From Phragmites australis (taxonomy: Eukaryota > Streptophyta > Magnoliopsida > Poales > Poaceae), in contig NC_084933.1 in assembly GCF_958298935.1 (NCBI RefSeq), forward strand, positions 7,609,001 to 7,673,000: a stretch of DNA of 64,000 bases, read 5' to 3'. The notes beneath the pieces are model-generated. The model ran no database searches. It had not been told where the DNA came from and saw only the letters and a list, made by a program, of their open reading frames with translations. This document shows positions 14,924 to 26,300 of the stretch, piece after piece. Positions within the stretch are counted from its first letter, which is position 1, and each line of letters starts with the position of its first letter. The position numbers were made by a program, and so were the translations under genes.

Positions 14924-17900
14924 GACTATGCCCAAGGGATTCCTGTTGTGGGCGAAAATCCCGTCGTGAAGGGATTTTCGTTCGCTTCAGCGCTCCAACG
15001 GTTCCCGTCACGGAAGGGTCATTCCTTCAGGACGGGATTCTCTCACCTTTCCCTTCGCGATTCCTCTCGAAGGAAATGTAACACCCTGATTTTCAGAATT
15101 TACAAATTTTTAAAATTTTCTAAGATTATTGAATAGCTTCAACAGTAGTATAGGTTTAAAACCTATTTTCTTAATCAATCAATCAATATAGGTTATTATT
15201 TTGTGTGCATTGCATGCTGAGTTTTGTTAGGAGCCAGGTAAATGCATTAGAGTTCCTTTTCCTTTTCTTTCTCTTTGGTGTTTTGAGTGAAAAAGATTTT
15301 GAAAAGGTTTTTACAAAACTCAATAGTGAATAAGTTAAGGATTTTAATGGTTGCAATTTAAAATCCTTGAATTCATATTCAATCCTTGATCATACCTGAT
15401 CCTTCTCCAGGTCAATTCAAATATTATCCAAATCCTTGTTTAAAATCAATTTCTCCTCTTTCTCAAATTCTACCTAAATCCAAATTCAAATTCCTTATCT
15501 ACTCCTATTCTTGATCAACCTCATTTTTCGTTTCTCTTAAATTCACTCCAAACTCAATTCAAATTCAAACGCTATTCAAATTTCTCTGCAAAAGTTTCTT
15601 TTATAAACCCTAGATATACCTAAAGTGTCTTTGGGCTCAATCTTTCTTAAGTCCAAACCCTTAGCCAAGTCTTCTAGATGGCCCAACAAAAGATCCACAA
15701 AATCTATAAATTTTTGCGGGGTGCTGGACAGCCTCATCTTCTCATGATATTTTGGAGTTCAAAACGGCCTCAAATGTAAATCTTGGGAATACCAAAGTTG
15801 TAGTCTCATCGAGAGCTTCGATTTAAACATATGGAAGTCCCCTTTTGGATAATGGAGCTAGGAGTTATGACCCCCGAAATCAGTGCTGTGCAGATAAGTC
15901 TGAGTTCAAACAGTTTATCTTGTGGCGCATTTTTCGAAATTAAGATAACGTTTTCAGAAGTTCCAATGGCTATCAAAGTTGTATATCTTTTTGAGTACTA
16001 CAATTTAGAATCAAGAAACGTCCAATTTGGAGTCCGGACGATGGAGATATTATCCTCGGAATACAGAGCTGCGAAAAAGGAAATCGTAACCGACTCGAAC
16101 TCGAATCTGATTCGTGTTCGGTTTGGACTCCACCTCAACTAGCCGCCCCTAGCCCTATAAATATAAGTTGCACATCCTATCCTACCCCTATTCTAACCCT
16201 CCAAGCCCTAGAAGTCACTGCTGCCCTGTCCGTGCGTCGCCGGAGCGCCGCCGTTCGCCGGAGCCGCCGCCGCCGCCGCCCGTGATGCGCTATATCGTCT
16301 TCTCCGTGATTCCTCCTTCCTCGACCATCAAAGCAATGTGAGGACCATTTCTTCTCCTCCATTACTACTTTTTAGCATCATACTATGTCCCTAGCCAAGC
16401 CCTAGCCCCGACCAAAGCCCGATCTACGCCGCCACGGTCATCGCCGTCGCGGACAGCCGCGGGACAGCCGTGCTGTAGCTGATTGGCATCAATGTTCCCG
16501 ACCGACCAGAGGTCTAATCACCAAGCCCTTTTACTGGTGCATGTCCCATGATGTTCCCAACATCCTCACCAACTAGGTCGGCCATTAGAGCAGCCAAACC
16601 ATCGAAATCAAGGTCGACATACCCGTTGTCTGGTTTCTGGACACGTTCTGCACGCACTGGATTTTGCATTCGCGTTCCCCGTCAATCCGAAAGCCGTATG
16701 AATGCACCAACCATGTCACGGAGTGTCCCATGGAGTCTTCTACGTGACCCTAGGAGCCCATCCCCGTTTGTGCAGCGACATGACCAGGACGCCATTCAAC
16801 CACAGCACGTCGCAGCAATCACCCGTCTCATCTCTGCTGATCGTTCTTCATCTCAGTGGATGATCTACCCAAAACTATGTCGTAGCATTGTGTTCCTAGG
16901 ATATATGAACTTCTCTATTCAAACGGTTTCTCAAATTTCATAGCCAATCTCCTGGAACGCGAGCGTCTTTGTTCGTGCATCTTATCGCGATCACCACCAA
17001 ACCTAGCAGCAGTCATCGCTATTTTGCCGCTACCTGGGATGACCCCTTCCAAAACCAACCATACCTCTGAGTTAGTCTTTCCGCGTTCTATGCCATGCTT
17101 CCCTCGTTTCACTGAAACACCATTGAAGCTGACATCAATGTCTGTGGCCACACGCCCGATCGCCATCTCCGACGAAACCCGAACCACCACCGCTACATAG
17201 AGTCACCAGTAGTATCCTTAATCTAGAAGCGCAACCTTTGGCCTTTTTGATCCATCATAGGTGATTGATACTAGATCTCAGCATATCCTTTCTTTAATTC
17301 AAGATGGTACTTGCATAGCATGCCAAGTCAGTGCCACATCATTCTCCTTAGTCTAGTCTGCCCTACACTTCTTGAATCTTGCACAATAATGTTGTCAAGC
17401 CTGACACAGTGATTGTGCAATAAAATCTTTTCCATACGAAGATAGTTTCAAAAATTAGTATTTTCTTTTTAGTCTAATCCATCTCTCAAAAGCTGTTCTC
17501 TTTTCATCTTAACTCCGATTTAGGTGATTCTTGCATCTAAATGTTTCTAAAATCATCCCTATCCAACCATAGTGTTTTTAAAGTGTTTTAATGATGTTTG
17601 GTATGTTGTTCTTAGTGTTTTCTTTTGTGTTGTTTGTCGGTAGTTCTCGCGATTAGTCGATAACGTTCCGGAGCAGTTCGAGGGACTTTAAGACCAAGAT
17701 TTCGACAACATTGAGCAGCAATGGGTAAAAGGCAAGTGTCCTTGATCATCTTGAACCTATATTTTTAAATGTTTTATTTTACAAAATTGCATGCATTGTC
17801 TGTTAATATGATGGGTAGTCACCTATGTTTGGGTGTTCCCTAGATTTTTCCTTATCATCCCTTGGAACCTAGATGGTTTATGGTTAGGTATTTTTGTTGG

Positions 17901-19278
17901 GTAGATTGCTTAGCCATGCTTTTGGGGTGTTGAGAAGTGTCATATACTTGATCAATGAACTTATGCAACAATGGTCGTTAATATGTTAATGGTCTAGCAA
18001 CATGGAACCTTAGGCCTTAAGCAAAGTGGTTTTGGTGGTTATCATAGTTATGTTGTTGGTTTAGTGTTTGCTCAAGTGACCTAACTAAGGACTGGTTCAT
18101 GGAGCGACAACCCAAGAAGTATCGTACCAACCACGAGACCTGGTATGGGACAGGCCTAGCCTACTAATTAGTGGATTCCAGTTTTGTGCGTGCCAAACGG
18201 AAGAGTGGTTGTGTGAGGACGGCGAAGGCCAGAACCATTTGGTTAGTGGTATGAGATGTGTAGTGGAAGGGAAGGGTGAAAACTTTATGGAGCTACAAGG
18301 CGCAAAAGGGGGCTTCTGGGCGGTGTGAATACCACTTTGATGGCGGTGAAACCTAGCAGGCATGCACATACTGGATGAAACTTTGTAACGGCTTTGAAGT
18401 GACTTTCCGGGCGACACACCACTGGCGTGTGTTAAGTGTCTAGCTAACACGACAACATGAAAATCACAACTTGTGGGGAAAGCTGGACAACCTCTGCAGA
18501 GTGTAAAAACTATTATAACAGCCGTGCTCACGATTATGAGAGACTTGGATCCTCACATGATTAGTGGGTTGTGGTTATGAGTTTGGTTGTGGTTATGGTT
18601 CTGGTACAGAGAGTACTAGATGGTTGTGGTTTTGGTTATAGTACAGAGAGTACTAGACAGTTATGGTATGTAAAGTGGGGAGCCTTGTATGTTGGGTATT
18701 GGACTGTATGGGTTACATTCACTTAATAATTGTTTAATGCTTTTGAGTCCAAATACCTCTTCATTACTCGCATTTACGCAAATATACCATGTGTTAGCCT
18801 ATTCTTGATATAAGCCTGCATATCATTATTTTTCCCACACTTGCTGAGTACTCTATGTGCTCACACTTGCTATTTTTCCTATATCATGCGACATATGTGC
18901 TGCTGCTCAGTGAGTGAAGATATTGAAGACTATCAAGACGAGGTTGTGACGTTCTAGGCGCGTCTCCCGGTCGGTTGCCTGCGGTGTTGTTGGGCACCAG
19001 TGCTTCTGTTCCGCTGCAGATATCTTCATAGAAGACAATATATGTCAATTGCTGTAAGAGTTTAACATTTATTTAATAAATGTATTGCTTTTGTTACTTC
19101 ACCTGTGACGTCCTTATGTGTGTTGAATATCCTGGTACACATAAGCCGCATCTGTTTTTGGTCGTTAAAATCAGGTGTGACAGGAAAGCTGTTGGAGATG
19201 AAAGAAAATAAAAGAAATGGGAAAGAGGAAGGAAATTGGAAAGGGAACGAAATGAAGGGAATATAGTTGGAGATGATC
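14924..19278. mobile_element. MITE-like element split by a solo LTR
   Basis: The two halves, 14924-15076 and 19188-19278, form an element of about 240 bp. The ends are imperfect inverted repeats (GACTATGCCCAAGG at the left; the reverse complement of the right end is GATCATCTCCAACT). The flanks on both sides are TTA (14921-14923 and 19279-19281), and the repeat unit without insertion reads through at this point. A 3-bp TTA duplication suggests the PIF/Harbinger class. No coding sequence is present. Confidence 0.55.
15077..19182 (+). mobile_element. 4.1-kb solo LTR (long-LTR gypsy type)
   Basis: The element starts TGTAACACCCTGATTTT at 15077 and ends AAAATCAGGTGTGACA at 19182. The 5-bp target duplication GGAAA is perfect at 15072-15076 and 19183-19187. 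There is no gag or pol reading frame inside, and no second LTR, PBS or polypurine tract, so this is a solo LTR left by LTR-LTR recombination. A TATAAATA box at 16156-16163 followed by a GC-rich leader fits LTR promoter layout. The ends resemble those of Del/Tekay-type chromoviruses, which have LTRs of several kb. That family assignment is inference. Minus-strand frames such as 18097-18531 have no domain. Confidence 0.8.
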
Positions 19279-19504
19279 TTAGAATAACTCTCGAGAATAT
19301 AATGAAAACACTACGAACATCCCCCTCTCCTGACTCACCTTAAGTTTAAAATTGGACATTTCTAATCACACTCTTACAAAGTGCATTGATTATCCTATGA
19401 TAACTCTTAAGAATATAATGATAACACTATGAACACCCTCTCTCTTGACTCATCTTGAGTGTGTGCTTGCTATTATGGGATTTAACGTTCATACTTATAC
19501 TTGG
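19279..19504. repeat. Continuation of the tandem repeat beyond the nested insertions
   Basis: After the MITE the repeat resumes with AATAACTCTCGAGAATATAA. It contains two further copies of the AATATAATG...AACACTA...GAACA motif seen near 14463, and the CTAATCACACTCTTACAAA subrepeat near 19360. This confirms that MITE and LTR inserted into one original repeat. Confidence 0.7.
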
Positions 19505-19507
19505 TAT

Positions 19508-21006
19508 TACTGTTACAAAATAGATGTTCATTATCGATTTTAAACTAGCTTTCACTATTAATTTTAGAACTAACAGTAATAGTTAAGTTACTATCACTGC
19601 CTGCTATTTTCAACCATCATTATTAGCATTTTCAGGAAAGAAAAAGAAAAGAAAGAAACAATTGCATCTGCATCTCATCGCCGTCGACCGCCTCTCACCG
19701 CCGCACCTGCATCGACGCCTCCTGCGGGCGGAAAGGAGGCTCGGCCGCACCTGCACACAACTTCTTAATAACCAGCATAGAAGAAACATACTGCATGTGT
19801 ACTGTGAGCAACCAGAAAGGAAGAGAAATATGAATTCAGGAATTAGCAAGCATGGTGACCTTGTTTACAGATGGCGATCTTGGAATCTTAGAACGAGCTA
19901 CATACTACAGAGAGGAGGAACTTTGTGGTTACAAAAGAAAACCTACTACACTACTACAGACTACAGAGCCCCAAAAGACAGCATCATAACGAAAGGAACG
20001 GCAAACAGCACCGCCCTGGCTTGAAGTTGCAGGGCGCCCATCCCCACATCGTCCTGCAAAAGCGTCAACAATGGAGGAAAAGAAGTCAGGGACTCAGGGC
20101 AAGGCACAGGAAAGCAGAAAGCTCAGAAGATGCAAAGCAATGAGAAAGCAAAGCTTGCAAGAAAAGGTTGATGAAAGGTAGGAGCAAAGGAATCAGGAAC
20201 CGTAATTCATAAGAAAAAAAACCACTGTCTCCAAAATTAAGAAAAGGGAAAATGAAGAAGAAAAGATGGTGAGAAAAGATGGTTGATTACCCGCCGTTGT
20301 TGTCCTGGGGTGGGCATGGGCAGGACGGTGGCGGAGTCCGTGACGCCGGCGGGGAGCGGCACCGCGGGGCTGCTGCTGATGAAGTCAGAGATCGCTCCGG
20401 CCGGCACCGGAGCGCCCAAGCTGTTGTCCTTCGACGGCGCGCCCGGGCTCAATCGCTCGGACGGTCTTCTTCAGATGCACACGCGCCTCCACCGGCCCTG
20501 GCGGAGGGCTTCGACCACGAGATCCCGCCATGGAGCCTGGACCCCGAGCTCCTCTGCCCCGGTCATGGATTGCTCCCACCTCCTCGACGGTGGGCGAGCA
20601 GCTAGCTTAGCGCAGGGAGGCAGCTCGGGAAGGTGGGATCATCAATCGAGATCAGGGGGGCAGAGAGAGAGAGAGAGCGCGCAAGAGAGATGAGTGAACT
20701 GAGCGCGAAAGAGAGATGAGTGAACTGTGCGCGTGAGAGAGACAGGGGGAGGGTGTGGATAAGGAGGGCCGGCGACACTTCGTGATTTTTTTGGCGCGAA
20801 CGTGAGAGTAAAGCACAATGGATAAATATTAGGGTTCGGCTATTGGTGTTATAAACTGATAGTAATAATAATTTATAATTATTGGTTATTTTATAAAATT
20901 AATAATGATATTATTATTTTACGAACTGATAGTGAAAATTATAACACTGCCGATTTTAGTTGATATGGTAGTGATGAGGTGGCAAAAAGATAATTTTATA
21001 GTAGTG
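19508..21006. mobile_element. Possible CACTA-type element carrying a gene fragment
   Basis: The right end read inwards is CACTACTATAAAATTATC, a CACTA-like terminus. The left end is TACTGTTACAAAAT, matching with several mismatches. Both flanks are TAT (19505-19507, 21007-21009), the 3-bp duplication length of this class. AT-rich subterminal sequence rich in AGTAATA and ACTATCA motifs flanks a GC-rich core. The left terminus has lost the CAC start, so the boundaries need checking. The core holds a spliced host-gene fragment on the minus strand. No transposase is present. Confidence 0.45.
19961..20490 (-). pseudogene. Captured two-exon gene fragment, Pro/Ala/Ser-rich with hydrophobic C-terminal tail
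   Basis: On the minus strand an exon (about 20490 to 20291) encodes LGAPVPAGAISDFISSSPAV followed by a Pro-rich stretch ending TPGQQRR. A GT donor follows at 20290-20289. After an intron of 237 bases an AG acceptor leads into 20053-19961, which encodes DDVGMGALQLQ, then a hydrophobic tail AVLFAVPFVMMLSFGAL and a stop. The phases join. The upstream frame has a stop near 20475 and no credible start, so the 5' part is missing or broken. Such a tail could be a GPI-attachment signal or a membrane anchor, as in small cell-wall proteins, but I do not recognise the gene. It lies inside the candidate CACTA element. Confidence 0.5.
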
Positions 21007-21009
21007 TAT

Positions 21010-22050
21010 CTCCTTGATATATAGAGGGACAATATATAGATTTAAACTACCATCAATCTCAAGATGGCTATGAAGATGACGTCAAGCGGAAAGTCAAAAA
21101 CCCTAGAGGAGTTCCATATGAGACGCGGATAGTTGAGGAGTTCTATGAAGTCCGAACAAAATATTAATGGATATGCTAGGATAAGATAGGAACTTTGACA
21201 TGTCTTTGAGGCATTGAACTTGGGTCTTTTAGAATCATGTTAAATAAATTTAATGATGCTTCATCTATAAAGTAACCTTAAGTGATGACAACTTTTATCT
21301 ACAATCCCACTATATTGTTTCTACTATGCTACTTTAATTTGTTAATACTTTGATAAGCTTGTTTACTGGAGTAATGACCATAGAAATTACGTTCTATCTT
21401 AGAAGTGAAATGTTGGGTCGTCATAGATGGATCCAAATGCTTGTATTACAAACAAATCGCTCTGACATATGGGCCCATATGACTGCGAATGCAGTGGCAT
21501 TATCTAAAATTTTCCCTTAAGGAGCGCAAACTTCAACAGGGCAAGCTATGGAAGAGGAAGGACTAAAAGAATTCCAGTAACTTTTTTCTCATACTTCCTC
21601 TCCTGCCTCACCCCCGCTGTTTCCTCTCCATGTCGCCCCCAATTGATGGCGACAGAACATATTGACGATCCTCCTAAGACACTGTGCATTGTCATCTCCT
21701 TGCTGCTTGTAGGTCGTTGTTGTCTCCACCGTCTTCTCCTCACACAGCCCTCACCTACTATTGGCGACCAACATGTCCCCCATTGATAATAACACATCTT
21801 CCTCTGCACTTTCTAGATTGGATCTTCGCTGGAGGAGAGATGATAGCGGGTGTGGCATGAGAGGGCTAGGTGAGGTCTTAGCACGCTAGCACAGTATGCC
21901 GAATGGTGGACAGTGGCAATGTAAAAGTGCCATCTCTCGCTGGCTTTTTTGAAATTTTCCAAGGCATGAATGACCCGGCGGTGGTTTAGTCGAATTTACT
22001 GAGAATATATTTTTGTGATGTTCTTTAGGAGGAACTTAGCAACTTTATAA
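21010..22050. other. Intergenic sequence, nothing recognised
   Basis: AT-rich sequence with short unsupported frames only. The minus-strand frame at 21546-21809 shows no domain. Confidence 0.4.
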
Positions 22051-22149
22051 AAAATAAATAGACACCCAAAATCGTATCGAAGAAGACACGAACTTGGATG
22101 GTCTAGACGTATATCCACACTCTCAACCAATTGAGCTAGCCCCAGTTCC
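22050..22149 (-). repeat. tRNA-like head of a SINE remnant
   Basis: The minus strand reads GGGGCTAGCTCAATTGG near 22144-22128, which fits an RNA polymerase III A box. About 35 bases further is AAGTTCGTGTCTTC (22095-22082), a degraded B box. The anticodon arm is not convincingly paired, so this is not a working tRNA gene. A tRNA-derived SINE is the simplest reading. Confidence 0.45.
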
Positions 22150-23385
22150 ATATTGCCGTATTCATCATATTTTGTTTAGAGCTATAAATTGTCCACTGTA
22201 ACGGAGACAGACAAGTGAGAAATTTACTATAAAGAAACATGTGTACATGTTTTCAACCATAAGTACTTAGCGTGCGCATTTGGCAAGAATGCAAGGTGAG
22301 CGCTCGAGCCCGCCTGCATACGAGCCTCACCTGCATTTGAGCTCCGCTTGACACAAGTGCTCACCTTACACTGAGATTTATTCTTAGGTGGGTTTACCTC
22401 ATGATTAGTTATCCTAGGTAGATTATTGGTACACACGTGCATCTTCAGTGGTACTGCATGTTCCCCATGCACCGGAGGCCTAGAGCCCATTTGTAACGTG
22501 TGTATAGGATGGCACATGTGTGTGCATATGCGTGGTGTGAATATGGTGTGTGTTGAGTAGCAAGTACTTGGCTAGGACTAATTCATGCACTGATGAAAGA
22601 TGAAGCATCCATCTAGGCTGAGGTAGGGTTGTGGGGTGTGGCTTAACATCTTGCACAACCATAGCTCTTCCTCTCTTCTTAAACCTCTCATCTCTTATTA
22701 GTTCACTGTAACATCTAACATGCTTGTGCCACTTACAAAGTGGTATCGAACCATCGTTGTTGTATACGTCAATACTATCTCCAAAACACATCTTTGATTG
22801 CTAATTTATATTGTGATATATTTACTTATTAAGATGAACTTACACATACTCTTGTTCTCGTTTTTTTTATTTTGTTTTTGTATTTTGGCTGTCCACTGTA
22901 AATTCTTTGCGCAATGAATTTGGCAGTTGTTCCACCGCCACGCATAAAAAAGGCAATCACAAATAACTAAAAGCACATGGAAAGCTTGGCATCGAAGGAT
23001 TTGGTTATTTTTCAGTGGCAAGTCTAGAGTCCGGTCAACAGTTAGCGACATTTAAGGAATTTTCTTGAAGTGGAAACCATTTAGAAATAAATTATTACAA
23101 AAAATTCAACAGAATTATTGGTGTTTTGGATAAACTCGGAATCGGTTGAAACAAATGGCACATAGACTACACTAGCCAGTTTGCCGTGTCAGCTGAGATA
23201 TTGACGATGGCCTTGACGCCTTGTATCACCAATGAAGGGATTTTGCCGCTAAACTCATGTAATTCAAGTGGTTACATTTATACAAGTAATGGTGTTCCCA
23301 TGTATATATCCTTCGAGGGATCTGTATTAACACTAATTTTGCAGGCTTCTACCTTTTAAACTTTTCCCCTGAAAGCTTTGGTTGC
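22150..23385. other. 3' flank of the Dus gene, no gene recognised
   Basis: No supported coding sequence. The first few hundred bases below 23386 should hold the 3' untranslated region of the minus-strand Dus gene. I did not find a decisive polyadenylation signal. Confidence 0.4.
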
Positions 23386-26300
23386 TCAAGTGGATGCAGT
23401 TACAAATTCTGGACTTCCATAGTTACAGCTGGTCAGTGTTGTATATCTTGGCGGCAACCGAGAATCCACATCAGCAAAATATCCTTCCTCACTGGATGGC
23501 TCCCTGGTTATAGGCTTGTCAAGAACTGAGTCCGGTATTGCATCAAGAGTCTCCTCCAAGAACGATTTAACTGTCTGCACAAAACATCTCAAAATTAAAT
23601 GTTTACCATTTTAATTTCTATTTCGAAAAAAAAGATCGCACGTTTCAGTCTGCATGCAAATAAACTTTGTGAATAATGGTTTCCCATAAGTGAAGAGTTA
23701 TTTTTTTTAGAGAAGATGTACACAGTGCCCTCATTCATGAAATAAGTTTCTAGGATCTTTGCGGACTTACTCATTTGATTTTCATGGAATTGTCATTGCA
23801 TCTAATTTTCCACCACAAATATATTTTTCACTATTTTACATGGAAGACATAAGGACTGTGCAGAGGACTACATCAAACATTGGGGGACATTTTAGTCCTC
23901 CCTGCATCCACCCATGCCTGCACCAACCCCTTTGGCATGAGCCATGACCTGACCCGTTAATTCTAATAGAAAACTTAAGGCCTGTTTGAAAGGTGAATTA
24001 GTTCAAATTTGTACTAAAACCAAAAAATCCGAGATTAATCCCCCTCGTCGCAACACCCCTTCAATCTGTCAGCTAATGAGGCTATAGATAATACCAAGGT
24101 ATGTGTTATGGTGCTCATTTGAGTCAGATCTACAAGACTCGCACTTTCCTCATTTTCATTTACGACTTCAAATTGTCTTACAACTAATACTGTGCCAAAT
24201 CTCATACAAAAGCAATTGGTTATACGCGTCTTCATTCTATCATTATTTGTTGGAAGAAGAGGTAGGGTTATAATTTTGTTAACTTACCTTGCAATGACGC
24301 AATGCAGAGTCAGCTTTGCGTTTCCACATGCTGTTGCCAGGTTCTGAGTGGAATAAGTTTAACAATGGCTGTGCAAAATAAAGTGATTCTCTCAGCCATT
24401 ATCAAATAGGAAAGGAAGCACATGTTTGCATAATTTCAAATGTATAAAAAAATGGAAAAGGCTAATACAAGTAGCATTAGCATTAAGTATTGTATTTTGA
24501 TAAAATACAAAATGCATAACTTACAACTGCTACTTCTTAATCAAGCAGCTGACGATACTAGACTAAACTTAAAAATTAGCTAGATCACTAGAAATGCTTT
24601 AAACGAGTTAATTTGACAGTGTCATACTTTTTTTTTTAATTCATATCCCAGGCATACAGCATCATTCCTGATCCAGCAACAAATTATGCTAACAAATTGT
24701 AACAGCTCAATTCCCCCCCCCCCCTCTATGCCAAACCAGGCCCACGTGTCAGCGCCACCTCCTTCCTCCGGTTCTTCCCCTCCCTTTTCTCCCTCCCTCG
24801 ACTCAAATCCGAATCCCCTTCAATTCCGCGTAAATCAATGCAATTGATCATCGATTGACGCCCGCCTGGCAAAACAGCTTGTCCTCGAGCTGGAACTCTA
24901 GATACTGCTGACGAAAACTCTCCAAAGTCTCCCACGTAACATCTGCAGCACGGCGTCTAACCCATTGAACCATCAATTCCCAGACACCACGATTGAGACG
25001 AGAGCGCACAATCGTTGCCGGCTCTGGAAGAACTTGACCATGCTTGATGTACGGTGGGTGACAATATCCGTGGGTGGATCCCCCTGATACTTCTTCAAGA
25101 ACACCACACGTCAAGAATCCGAGCACGAGTCGGAAGTTGTAAACGATAAGCCACTGAACCGATGCGCTCAGTAATCTGAAAGGGCCCTAATATCGAGGAG
25201 CCAACTTGCCACCCAATTTATCAGTGATTGATGCCGTTGTTCGGTGCTGTAAACTCAGCCAAACCCAGTCGCCCACGTCGTACTAAATATCACGATGAGC
25301 TGCATCATATTGTGACTTCATCGAAATTGGGCATGACGAAGACGTTCCCTAATCTCAGCCAAGAACAAATCACAGTCTTGAAGTTGTTTGTTCATTGTTG
25401 CGATTCACGCCATGCCTGGCTCAGACGATCAGTTCTGGTGGTGCTCGCCCATATACCACATGGAACAGAGTAGTCTTCAGAGTTGTATGATGTGATGTGT
25501 TGAAGCAAAACTCCGTCCATGGTAGCCAACGAAGCTAACTGTGTGGTTGATCACCTGCTAGACAGCGCAAGTACACACCCAGGATTCGATTTGTCACCTC
25601 CGACTACCCATCCGATTGGGTTGAAAAGCCGAGCTCAATTGTAACTTGTTCCCCGTGAGTTTAAACAGTTTAGTCCAGAATGTGCATGTGAACACAAGAT
25701 CCCAATCACTCACAATGGAACACGGAATACCGTGGAGGCGCACGATCTGGTCAAAGAAAGCATGAGCCATGGACATAGCTGTATACGGATGCCCCAAAGC
25801 GATAGGTGAGCATACTTCAAAAATTTGTCCACAACTGTCAACACCATTGATTTGCCACCAACCTTCAGAAAACCTTCCACAAAATCAATGGCAATATCCG
25901 CCCACACCATCCTTGGCACCTCCAGCGGCTGCGGTAGTCCAGCCGGGTGAAGCTGCTCTGTTTTGTTGCGCTGGCAAACTGCTCACCATTGGATGAAGTC
26001 CTTCACCAATTTAGTGGCATGTGGATTATAGAAGGAAGCCCGCAAGCGGTAAAAGGACTTCTGCACCCCTTCGTGACCAATGCCATGAGCCGCTGTTAAG
26101 ATTTTCAGCCACAACGTTTATGTCGCTGGCACAAAGATTCGATTCCTGTGAACGAGAAGGCCATCAACAATGGACCATGCTGGGCCGGTCGTCCCTGCTT
26201 CAACCTCTGCACGCCGAGCCACAGCCTCTAACAGAATGTCAGCTTCCTGTTGCATCTCGGTGAAGAGCGTGAACTCGGGCATAGACAAGGCCAAGCTAGC

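Noticed and set aside
15077..19182. DNA transposon with inverted ends (TGTAACACC...GGTGTGACA)
   Set aside because: The inverted ends are short, the flank duplication is 5 bp, and TG...CA ends with an LTR-type promoter fit a solo LTR better.
22070..22149. Functional tRNA gene
   Set aside because: The B box is degraded and the arms do not pair well; a SINE remnant is more likely.
23980..24060. Tourist-like MITE end (GGCCTGTTTGAAAGG) in Dus intron 11
   Set aside because: I could not find the matching inverted end or a target duplication.
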